Positions 1-4,980 of a DNA stretch of 5,036 bases are shown here, piece after piece. This DNA is from Leucobacter sp. (GTDB lineage Bacteria; Actinomycetota; Actinomycetes; Actinomycetales; Microbacteriaceae), in NCBI GenBank assembly GCA_012510755.1, contig JAAZHL010000089.1, positions 1-5,036 of the forward strand. Direction: 5' to 3'. The position numbers and the translations under genes were made by a program. Positions within the stretch are counted from its first letter, which is position 1, and every line of letters starts with the position of its first letter. Under the pieces are notes generated by a model. That model saw nothing but the letters and a program-made list of their open reading frames with translations. It ran no database searches and was not told where the DNA came from.

Positions 1-18
1 GAAGACGACGCTTTGCGT
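1..18. repeat. 18-bp direct repeat, copy 1 (intergenic)
   Basis: GAAGACGACGCTTTGCGT at 1-18 is repeated exactly at 68-85. Copy 1 lies in the sequence downstream of the minus-strand regulator gene. It begins at the window edge, so the true repeat may extend further left. The two copies are 67 bp apart start to start, which is not a multiple of three, so copy 1 is out of phase with the coding copy. An 18-bp exact match in a 5-kb window is not expected by chance. Its origin (local duplication or a dispersed intergenic repeat) is unknown. Confidence 0.75.
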
Positions 19-30
19 GTTTCTGTTCGG

Positions 31-58
31 CAGTGTGTCTCTTGTGAGAGACACACTG
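31..58 (-). terminator. Strong hairpin just after the fasR-like gene; terminator-like or operator-like
   Basis: CAGTGTGTCTCT (31-42) and AGAGACACACTG (47-58) form a perfect 12-bp stem around a 4-base loop, two bases beyond the regulator's stop codon. On the minus strand no T-run follows the stem, so it is not a canonical intrinsic terminator. Such U-tract-less hairpins at gene ends are common in actinobacteria. If fabD lies just to the left, as in related genomes, the palindrome would also sit in the fasR-fabD gap and could be a protein-binding site. The hairpin itself is certain; its function is inferred. Confidence 0.55.
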
Positions 59-60
59 AC

Positions 61-1254
61 TTACTTTGAAGACGACGCTTTGCGTCGTCCACTTTGGGCA
101 ATGGAGCCGACGATGAGGGCAGACTGCACGATCAGCGCCTCGCGGGCGCCAGTCGGGTGCCACCCGATCACCTCAGACACCTTCTTCAACCGATAACGCA
201 CAGTGTTCGGGTGCACAAACAGTTCGCGCGCAGTCGCCTCAAGCGAACGACCATTATCGAGATAACACCAGATGGTCTCTAACAGCTCACTCGACTGATC
301 AACCAACGGCTCATAGATCTGCTCGATCAAACTACGTCGAGCAAGACCATCGCCAGCCAACGCCCGCTCGGGCAACAAATCATCGGCAGCCACCGGCCGA
401 GTCGCCCCACGCCACGACCGAGCCACTGCAATACCGGCAAGAGCAGCCCGAGCACTGCGAGAGGCATCAACCAAGTTATCGACGGTCGTACCCAAAACAA
501 GCGGCCCGTCTGCAAAATGGGTGCTCAGCAGCTGCGCAATCTCAATAAACTCAAGCGGCGCAGGAGCAGGCTGCCCCTCTTTCCCCTCAAGATGCATACG
601 CCCAAGCACCAACACCAATCGGTTGCCTTGCAAACCAACCAACACGTCAGCACCCGCATGCCGCGAAGTGCGACGAAGCTGATCAACATCAACAGCACGA
701 TCGCTCGTGCCCACAAGCACAGCAGCCTCGCCCCCACCGTTCCAACCCAGCGCAGCGATGCGGCTCGGCAACTCATCGTCGCTCTCACCGGTCAGAATCG
801 AGTCAACGACGAGCGCCTCAAGCCGGGCGTCCCACAAACCGCGCGCCTCAGCAGCCCGAGCGTACACATCTGCCGCCGCGAAAGCGACGTCTCTCGAGTA
901 ATGCAGCACCGCCTCACGCAGGGCCTCGCTGCGCGGTGCCACGCGATCCTCGACCACTGTCACCACCACACGAATCAGCTGCAACGTCTCAGACAAACTG
1001 ATGCTGCGCAGCAACTCGCGCGGAGCCGAGCCGAACACATCACTTGCTATCCAGGGAGTCGTCGACGGGTCTTCGTACCACTGAATAAACGAGCTGATAC
1101 CGTTCTGCGCGACAAGACCCACGGCGCTACGCCGCCCTGGAGGCATTTCGCTATACCAGGGCAGCGTCTCTTCAAGCCGCGTGATGGTGCTCGTGGCGAG
1201 TTCGCCAGCGATCGTGCGCAACCAAGCCAGCTCGCGCGTTTTTGAGGTATCCAT
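61..1254 (-). CDS. fasR: PucR/CdaR-family transcriptional regulator, FasR-type (fatty acid synthesis activator)
   Basis: This 397-residue cytoplasmic DNA-binding protein has no signal peptide or membrane segment. Residues about 1-140 form a helical N-terminal region. About 165-280 resemble the degenerate GGDEF-like middle domain of PucR regulators. About 321-380 are the C-terminal PucR helix-turn-helix, with the typical YLDNGRSLEATARELFVHPN run and recognition helix HPNTVRYRLKKV (348-359). In Streptomyces coelicolor the PucR-like FasR sits before fabD-fabH-acpP-fabF and activates it; M. tuberculosis has the PucR-like Rv2242 between aceE and fabD. The position right after aceE supports the same identity. 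The unrelated TetR-family FasR of mycobacteria should not be confused with it. The ATG start is supported by GGGAG at 1260-1264, five bases upstream. The gap to aceE is 23 bp, so co-transcription is likely. Its C-terminal codons overlap an 18-bp repeat and a small palindrome. Family membership is very likely; the regulon is inferred from synteny. Confidence 0.87.
   Translation of the reverse strand: MDTSKTRELAWLRTIAGELATSTITRLEETLPWYSEMPPGRRSAVGLVAQNGISSFIQWYEDPSTTPWIASDVFGSAPRELLRSISLSETLQLIRVVVTVVEDRVAPRSEALREAVLHYSRDVAFAAADVYARAAEARGLWDARLEALVVDSILTGESDDELPSRIAALGWNGGGEAAVLVGTSDRAVDVDQLRRTSRHAGADVLVGLQGNRLVLVLGRMHLEGKEGQPAPAPLEFIEIAQLLSTHFADGPLVLGTTVDNLVDASRSARAALAGIAVARSWRGATRPVAADDLLPERALAGDGLARRSLIEQIYEPLVDQSSELLETIWCYLDNGRSLEATARELFVHPNTVRYRLKKVSEVIGWHPTGAREALIVQSALIVGSIAQSGRRKASSSK
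68..85. repeat. 18-bp direct repeat, copy 2 (inside the 3' end of the fasR-like gene)
   Basis: This is the exact second copy of the repeat at 1-18. It encodes the last residues of the regulator (around KASSS). It also forms the left part of an inverted repeat: GACGACGC (71-78), TTT (79-81), GCGTCGTC (82-89). In copy 1 only the inner ACGC-TTT-GCGT pairing is kept. Confidence 0.7.
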
Positions 1255-1259
1255 TTAGG

Positions 1260-1264
1260 CTCCC
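1260..1264 (-). promoter_or_regulatory. Ribosome binding site of the fasR-like gene
   Basis: On the minus strand GGGAG lies five bases before the ATG at 1254-1252. It begins only four bases after the 3' arm of the hairpin at 1269-1292. It fixes the start codon, and the hairpin could affect ribosome access to it. Confidence 0.7.
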
Positions 1265-1268
1265 GTAT

Positions 1269-1292
1269 GGCGGCGAGTTACGCCTCGCCGCC
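1269..1292 (-). terminator. Hairpin spanning the aceE stop codon (attenuator-like)
   Basis: GGCGGCGAG (1269-1277) and CTCGCCGCC (1284-1292) form a perfect 9-bp, GC-rich stem. The 6-base loop, GCGTAA on the minus strand, contains the last sense codon and the stop of aceE. No T-run follows, and the next gene's ribosome binding site is four bases away. Partial termination, mRNA 3'-end protection or translational coupling are all possible. The structure is plain from the sequence; the role is inferred. Confidence 0.5.
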
Positions 1293-4004
1293 GGCCCCAC
1301 CAGTCGTGCCTGCGTTCACATCGAGCAAACGGTACTTCTCAGCAGCCTCGCGCGCGACCGAGGCATCGATCTTGCCCTGCGCCGCAAGACGCTGCAGCAC
1401 CCGAACGACCACCGACTCGCGGTCGATAGCGAAGTATCGGCGAGCCGCGGCCCTCGTGTCACTGAAGCCAAAGCCATCGGCACCCAACACGGTGTAGTCA
1501 CCCGGCACGAACTGCCGAACCTGGTCAGGCACATCAGTCGCCCAATCGCTCACCGCAACAACTGGGCCCTTGGCCCCCGCAAGCTTCTCAGTGAGGTAAG
1601 CGGTGCGTGGTTCAGCCTCGGGGTGCAAGAAGTTGTGGCGCTCCGCGGCGAGACCGTCGCGTCGCAGTTCGCTCCATGAAGTGACGCTCCACACATCAGC
1701 GGCGACGCCCCACTCATCAGCAAGCAGCTGCTGTGCCTCAATCGCCCACGGCACTGCCACACCCGACGCCAGAATTTGCGCCGAAATCTGGCCGCCGCTC
1801 GCGGGCCGCACACGGTGAATACCACGCACGATGCCCTCGACGTCGGTGCCCTCGGGCTCTGCTGGGTGCACCAGCGGCTCGTTGTAGACCGCCATGTAAT
1901 AGATGACGTTCGGGTCGGGGTGGTTGCCACCGTACATGCGGTCGAGACCGCTCTTGACGATATGGCCGATCTCGTAACCGTACGCAGGGTCATATGACAC
2001 GACCGCGGGGTTGGTGTTCGACAGCACGAGCGAGTGACCATCTGCGTGCTGCAGTCCCTCGCCGGTGAGCGTCGTGCGGCCTGCAGTCGCACCGATCATG
2101 AAGCCGCGCGCCATCTGGTCGCCCGCCGCCCAAATGGCGTCGCCGGTGCGCTGGAAACCTAACATCGAATAGAAGATGTAGACGGGCACCAAGGGTTCGC
2201 CGTGAGTCGAATACGACGTGCCCACCGCGGTGAACGCCGCCGCCGCACCCGCCTCGTTGATGCCGACATGCAACAGCACGCCTTGCGGGCTCTCTTTGTA
2301 AGCGAGCAGCAGTTCACGGTCGACCGACGTGTAGTTCTGGCCGTGCGGGTTGTAGATCTTCGACGTCGGAAAGTAGCTGTCCATACCGAAGGTACGGGCT
2401 TCATCAGGAATGATCGGCACGATACGTGGGCCGAAGCCCTCGGCGCGCATGAGGTCTTTCAGCAGACGCACGAACACCATCGTGGTGGCCGCTTCTTGCG
2501 TACCACTGCCCTTGGCAGCGATTGCATAGCTCTTCGCCTCGGGCACAGCGATCTCGGTGTGCGTCGTGCGGCGTTCGGGCAGGTAACCGCCGAGGCTTTC
2601 ACGCCGCTCAAGCATGTACTTGATTGCGGGGTCGTTCTCGCCCGGGTGGTAGTAGGGCGGGCGATAGGGATCGGCCTCGAGCTGAGCGTCACTAATCGGA
2701 ATGCGCATGGCGTCGCGAAAACGCTTCAGGTCTTCAAGCGTCATCTTCTTCATCTGGTGGGTCGCGTTGCGGCCCTCGAAGTGTGAGCCAAGCCCGTAGC
2801 CCTTGATGGTCTTGGCGAGAATGACCGTGGGGCGGCCTTTGTGTTCGGTGGCCGCCTTGAACGCTGCGTACACCTTGCGGTAGTCGTGGCCACCACGGCG
2901 CAGCCCCCACACCTGCTCGTCAGTGTAGTTTTCGACGAGGCGCAGTGCGCGCTCGTCTTTGCCGAAGAAGTGGTTGCGCACGAAGGCGCCGCTTTCAGCC
3001 TTGTAGGTCTGGTAATCACCGTCAGGCGTTGTGTTCATGACATTGAGCAGCGCGCCCTCGGTGTCACGGGCGAGCAGTTCGTCCCACTCGCGCCCCCAGA
3101 TCACCTTGATGACGTTCCAGCCGGCGCCACGGAAGTAGCTTTCGAGCTCTTGAATGATCTTGCCGTTGCCGCGCACCGGGCCATCGAGCCGCTGCAGGTT
3201 GCAGTTGATGACAAAGGTGAGGTTGTCGAGACCCTCGTTCGCGGCAACCTGCAGTTGGCCGCGGCTCTCGACCTCGTCCATCTCTCCGTCACCCAAGAAC
3301 GCCCACACGTGTTGATCGCTGGCGTCTTTGATGCCGCGGTTGGTCAGGTACTTGTTGACCTGTGCCTGGTAGATCGCGTTGATGGGGCCGAGACCCATCG
3401 ACACGGTCGGAAACTGCCAGAAGTCGGGCAGCAGCCGTGGGTGGGGGTAGCTCGGCAGCCCGCCGCCCGCGTGCGAGTGTTCTTGGCGAAAACCGTCGAG
3501 CTGGTCTTCGCTCAGACGCCCTTCAAGAAACGCGCGTGCATAAATGCCCGGTGAAGCGTGACCTTGAATGAAGATCTGATCGCCGCCGCCGGGGTGGTCT
3601 TGGCCGCGGAAGAAGTGGTTGAAGCCGATTTCGTAGAGCGAGGCGGCCGACGCGTAGGTCGAGATATGTCCGCCGACGCCGATGCCGGGGGCTTGCGCGC
3701 GGTGCACCGTGACGGCCGCGTTCCAGCGAATCCACCGGCGATAGCTGCGTTCGAGTTCTTCTTTGCCGGGAAACTCGGGCTCGTCACTCGACGCAATGGT
3801 GTTGACGTAGTCAGTGGTCGGAACCTGCGGCACGTTCAAAGGTTTTTGTCGACTGCGTGCAAGCAAACTTGTCATGATTTCGCGGCCGCGTGCGGCGCCA
3901 CGCTCATCTACGACAGCGTCAAGCGATTCGATCCATTCTGCGGTTTCGCTCGGGTCGATATCGTCGCTATCTGGTGCGTACGGATCCTCTGTGTTGACAG
4001 CCAC
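1278..4004 (-). CDS. aceE: Pyruvate dehydrogenase E1 component, homodimeric type
   Basis: This 908-residue cytoplasmic enzyme decarboxylates pyruvate with thiamine diphosphate and acetylates the lipoyl group of E2 in the pyruvate dehydrogenase complex, which yields acetyl-CoA. E. coli AceE has 887 residues and follows the same pattern throughout. Visible landmarks are GHISTYASA (His-113) and QGHASPG (His-149) in the N-terminal domain. The diphosphate/Mg motif runs from GDGEMDE (238-244, Asp-239) to NCNLQRLDG (Asn-269). GRNATHQMKK carries His-416, GINEAGA carries the cofactor-activating Glu-584, and GEGLQHADGH carries His-653. About 700-908 form the transketolase-type C-terminal domain. No key residue is missing. 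The GTG start at 4004-4002 is chosen because AAGGAG lies seven bases upstream. No E2 or E3 gene is in the window, as is usual for actinobacteria. The gene is divergent from ahpE and followed after 23 bp by the FasR-type regulator. Confidence 0.98.
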   Translation of the reverse strand: MAVNTEDPYAPDSDDIDPSETAEWIESLDAVVDERGAARGREIMTSLLARSRQKPLNVPQVPTTDYVNTIASSDEPEFPGKEELERSYRRWIRWNAAVTVHRAQAPGIGVGGHISTYASAASLYEIGFNHFFRGQDHPGGGDQIFIQGHASPGIYARAFLEGRLSEDQLDGFRQEHSHAGGGLPSYPHPRLLPDFWQFPTVSMGLGPINAIYQAQVNKYLTNRGIKDASDQHVWAFLGDGEMDEVESRGQLQVAANEGLDNLTFVINCNLQRLDGPVRGNGKIIQELESYFRGAGWNVIKVIWGREWDELLARDTEGALLNVMNTTPDGDYQTYKAESGAFVRNHFFGKDERALRLVENYTDEQVWGLRRGGHDYRKVYAAFKAATEHKGRPTVILAKTIKGYGLGSHFEGRNATHQMKKMTLEDLKRFRDAMRIPISDAQLEADPYRPPYYHPGENDPAIKYMLERRESLGGYLPERRTTHTEIAVPEAKSYAIAAKGSGTQEAATTMVFVRLLKDLMRAEGFGPRIVPIIPDEARTFGMDSYFPTSKIYNPHGQNYTSVDRELLLAYKESPQGVLLHVGINEAGAAAAFTAVGTSYSTHGEPLVPVYIFYSMLGFQRTGDAIWAAGDQMARGFMIGATAGRTTLTGEGLQHADGHSLVLSNTNPAVVSYDPAYGYEIGHIVKSGLDRMYGGNHPDPNVIYYMAVYNEPLVHPAEPEGTDVEGIVRGIHRVRPASGGQISAQILASGVAVPWAIEAQQLLADEWGVAADVWSVTSWSELRRDGLAAERHNFLHPEAEPRTAYLTEKLAGAKGPVVAVSDWATDVPDQVRQFVPGDYTVLGADGFGFSDTRAAARRYFAIDRESVVVRVLQRLAAQGKIDASVAREAAEKYRLLDVNAGTTGGAGGEA

Positions 4005-4011
4005 GGTGTTG

Positions 4012-4017
4012 CTCCTT
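4012..4017 (-). promoter_or_regulatory. Ribosome binding site of aceE (fixes a GTG start)
   Basis: AAGGAG on the minus strand at 4017-4012 lies seven bases before GTG at 4004-4002. This is a strong Shine-Dalgarno match, and it supports the non-ATG start giving the N-terminus MAVNTEDPYAP. Confidence 0.85.
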
Positions 4018-4060
4018 CAAAGCGCCGCGCACGCCTCGGGTATGGTTGCGCGAACATCGC

Positions 4061-4076
4061 CTCTCAGATGTGAGAG
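4061..4076. promoter_or_regulatory. Inverted repeat in the aceE leader (candidate operator or leader hairpin)
   Basis: CTCTCA (4061-4066), GATG, TGAGAG (4071-4076) form a perfect 6-bp inverted repeat in the aceE upstream region, about 57 bases before the start codon. It overlaps TGTGAGAGAC (4069-4078), a 10-mer also found in the palindrome at 31-58. If the weak -10 at 4087-4092 is used, the repeat lies just downstream of the transcript start and could act as an operator or a leader hairpin. The match is visible; function is inferred. Confidence 0.35.
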
Positions 4077-4086
4077 ACCAGCTACA

Positions 4087-4092
4087 AGACTA
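4087..4092 (-). promoter_or_regulatory. Possible -10 element for aceE
   Basis: The minus strand reads TAGTCT, which fits the actinobacterial TANNNT pattern. It would place the transcript start near 4080 with a leader of about 75 bases. No convincing -35 lies at normal spacing (CCTATG at 18 bp is poor). TATATT about 7 bases further upstream is an alternative. Low confidence. Confidence 0.25.
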
Positions 4093-4186
4093 TCGAATAT
4101 AGACGAGTCCCATAGGCATATCGCCACTTGGTCTGTCTAAACCATCTAATTGCTCACGTTTGCCGGTCACATTGCGAACGTCTGTC

Positions 4187-4205
4187 TCGATTGTTGAACA
4201 GTCGA
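4187..4205. promoter_or_regulatory. 19-bp near-perfect palindrome upstream of ahpE (candidate operator)
   Basis: TCGATTGTTGAACAGTCGA is symmetric about G4196: eight of nine base pairs match (TCGA, TGTT / AACA, TCGA), and the only exception is a T/G pair. It overlaps the place where the -35 region would be if TAGGCT (4226-4231) is the ahpE -10. A dimeric regulator bound here would be expected to block the polymerase. It does not match the DtxR box or actinobacterial SOS box that I can recall, so no regulator is named. Confidence 0.45.
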
Positions 4206-4225
4206 TCTGCTGCGTGCAGAAGGGC

Positions 4226-4231
4226 TAGGCT
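4226..4231 (+). promoter_or_regulatory. Probable -10 element of ahpE
   Basis: TAGGCT fits the housekeeping TANNNT pattern of actinobacteria and lies 26 bases before the GTG start at 4257. It predicts a short leader of about 20 bases carrying the GAGGAG ribosome site. No strong -35 is seen at 16-18 bp. The better TTGAAC (4194-4199) is too far away (26 bp), which may mean the promoter relies on the -10 or on an activator. Confidence 0.45.
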
Positions 4232-4245
4232 GGCACTACCACACA

Positions 4246-4251
4246 GAGGAG
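4246..4251 (+). promoter_or_regulatory. Ribosome binding site of ahpE (fixes a GTG start)
   Basis: GAGGAG ends five bases before GTG at 4257-4259. The overlapping ATG at 4252 is out of frame and reaches a stop after two codons. The longer in-frame extension upstream lacks family similarity. This signal therefore decides the start. Confidence 0.8.
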
Positions 4252-4256
4252 ATGAC

Positions 4257-4715
4257 GTGATCATTCAGGCCGGGGCAACAGCACCAGACTTCACACTTTC
4301 TGACCAGCGAGGCGAAGAGATTACCCTCTCAGAGGCCGTGGCCGAGGGCCCCGTCGCCCTGGAGTTCTTTCCGCTCGCGTTCTCGGGTATTTGCACCGGT
4401 GAGCTGTGCGAGCTTCGTGACAATCTGGCCGTGTTTGATGACGCCAAGGTGAGACTGCTCGGCATCTCGGTCGACTCGGTGCATGCGTTGCGGGTGTGGG
4501 CCGAGCAAGAGGGGTACGACTTCTCGATTCTTTCTGACTTCTGGCCGCACGGGCAGGTCGCGCAAAACTATGGTGCATTTGTTGACGAGCGCGGCATCGC
4601 CACTCGTGCGACGGTGATCATCGGCGAGGATCGCAAAGTGCTGGCATCGTTTGAAACCTCTCCTGGCGAGGCCCGCGATTTCTCGGCGTACCGCGAGGCG
4701 CTCGCGGCGCTGTAA
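4257..4715 (+). CDS. ahpE: AhpE-type peroxiredoxin (thiol peroxidase)
   Basis: This 152-residue cytoplasmic peroxidase reduces hydroperoxides through a reactive cysteine. Length and sequence track M. tuberculosis AhpE (153 residues) closely: GATAPDFTL near the N-terminus, FFPLAFSGICTGEL with peroxidatic Cys-46 in the S-G-I-C form of the TxxC motif, LLSDFWPHG (92-99), and GIATRATVII with the conserved Arg-117. A second cysteine, Cys-51, follows at C-x4-C spacing. Mycobacterial AhpE has Asp there, while Bcp/PrxQ enzymes place a resolving cysteine at this spacing, so a two-cysteine cycle is possible. The GTG start at 4257 with GAGGAG upstream gives the family's usual length; a longer reading frame from 4128 adds 43 residues with no recognisable similarity. 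The gene is divergent from aceE, an arrangement also seen in M. tuberculosis (there with two genes between), and is likely a single-gene transcript. An alternative label is bcp-like peroxiredoxin. Confidence 0.94.
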   Translation: MIIQAGATAPDFTLSDQRGEEITLSEAVAEGPVALEFFPLAFSGICTGELCELRDNLAVFDDAKVRLLGISVDSVHALRVWAEQEGYDFSILSDFWPHGQVAQNYGAFVDERGIATRATVIIGEDRKVLASFETSPGEARDFSAYREALAAL

Positions 4716-4720
4716 GCTCG

Positions 4721-4731
4721 CCGCTTTGCGG
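4721..4731. repeat. Mini-palindrome CCGC-TTT-GCGG after ahpE
   Basis: A 4-bp stem with a 3-base loop lies five bases after the ahpE stop codon. It resembles the small palindromes at 71-89 (GACGACGC-TTT-GCGTCGTC) and 4830-4840 (CCGC-TTC-GCGG). It is too short to be a terminator alone. It may be part of a dispersed intergenic motif or chance. Confidence 0.3.
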
Positions 4732-4755
4732 GTGTGTGCGCCACGTTCAAGCAGC

Positions 4756-4781
4756 AATTTGCGGCGATTTTTGCGCAAATT
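4756..4781 (+). terminator. Inverted repeat downstream of ahpE, possible weak terminator
   Basis: AATTTGCG (4756-4763) and CGCAAATT (4774-4781) form a perfect 8-bp stem around a 10-base loop, 40 bases past the ahpE stop. The loop side contains the palindrome TTTGCGCAAA (4770-4779). A second repeat, AAATTC (4777-4782) with GAATTT (4789-4794), overlaps it, so the two cannot form together. No clean T-run follows. It may end ahpE transcripts, or the AT-rich block may act as an upstream promoter element for the tRNA. Confidence 0.35.
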
Positions 4782-4815
4782 CACGCTCGAATTTAATTGT
4801 GGGGCATTCACCCGC

Positions 4816-4821
4816 TAAGCT
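4816..4821 (+). promoter_or_regulatory. Probable -10 element of the tRNA-Val gene
   Basis: TAAGCT fits TANNNT and lies 23 bases before the mature tRNA 5' end, so the primary transcript would carry a leader of about 15-18 bases for RNase P. At 17-bp spacing TTAATT (4793-4798) is a weak -35 within an AT-rich block. The mini-palindrome CCGC-TTC-GCGG (4830-4840) falls inside the leader. Confidence 0.45.
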
Positions 4822-4829
4822 TGTGTAGT

Positions 4830-4840
4830 CCGCTTCGCGG
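4830..4840. repeat. Mini-palindrome CCGC-TTC-GCGG in the tRNA leader
   Basis: A 4-bp stem with a 3-base loop sits four bases before the mature tRNA 5' end. It has the same shape as the element at 4721-4731. In the precursor RNA it would form a small hairpin next to the RNase P cleavage site. Significance is uncertain. Confidence 0.3.
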
Positions 4841-4844
4841 AATG

Positions 4845-4920
4845 GGGCCTTTAGCTCAGCTGGTAGAGCAACGGTTTTACACACCGTAGGTCATCGGTTC
4901 GATCCCGGTAGGGCCCACCA
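4845..4920 (+). tRNA. tRNA-Val(UAC)
   Basis: This is a complete 76-base cloverleaf. The acceptor stem pairs GGGCCTT (4845-4851) with AGGGCCC (4910-4916), with one T-G pair. The D stem is GCTC/GAGC (4854-4857, 4866-4869). The anticodon stem ACGGT/ACCGT holds loop TTTACAC with anticodon TAC at 4878-4880, which reads valine GUA and related GUN codons. The variable loop is AGGTC, and the T arm ATCGG-TTCGATC-CCGGT includes the standard TTC. The discriminator is A4917, and CCA is encoded at 4918-4920. There are no defects, and no copy of the tRNA 3' end elsewhere in the window would suggest an integrated element. Confidence 0.98.
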
Positions 4921-4923
4921 CTG

Positions 4924-4959
4924 CGCTCTTACACGAACTAATGACATCGTAAAAGAGCG
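4924..4959 (+). terminator. Imperfect hairpin just after tRNA-Val
   Basis: CGCTCTT (4924-4930) pairs with AAGAGCG (4953-4959). After a 2x2 internal mismatch, ACGA (4933-4936) pairs with TCGT (4947-4950) around a 10-base loop. Only TTT follows. It could help 3' end formation of the tRNA precursor or serve as a pause site before the stronger terminator at 4981-5008. Confidence 0.35.
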
Positions 4960-4980
4960 TTTCAGAGAGAAAATCAAGCG

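Noticed and set aside
1..85. CRISPR-like repeat-spacer unit
   Set aside because: There are only two 18-bp copies, one of them coding, which is too short and too few for an array.
517..1245. Long plus-strand open frame of 242 codons opposite the fasR-like gene
   Set aside because: It is antisense to a well-supported regulator gene, has low-complexity, Arg/His/Gln-rich translation, and no recognisable domain.
2841..3554. Plus-strand open frame of 237 codons opposite aceE (with another of 194 codons at 2202-2786)
   Set aside because: Both are antisense to strongly conserved AceE coding sequence, as is typical of GC-rich genomes, and have no supporting start signals or domains.
4041..4046. TATGGT as a plus-strand -10 element for ahpE
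   Set aside because: It would give a leader of about 200 bases across aceE regulatory sequence; TAGGCT at 4226 is better placed.
4046..4054. TTGCGCGAA as an operator half-site pair in the aceE leader
   Set aside because: Its symmetry is imperfect at the centre and the arms are only about three bases, which is not above expectation.
4128..4256. In-frame upstream extension of the ahpE reading frame (195 residues in total)
   Set aside because: The additional 43 residues have no family similarity, cross the palindromes and the probable -10, and a clear GAGGAG site precedes the GTG at 4257, which gives the usual AhpE length.
4329..4811. Minus-strand open frame of 160 codons opposite ahpE
   Set aside because: It is antisense to a confident peroxiredoxin gene, and its Arg-rich translation shows no family features.
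4845..4920. tRNA-Val as an integration site for a mobile element
   Set aside because: No second copy of the tRNA 3' end and no integrase gene is visible in the window; only 116 bases to the right can be seen.
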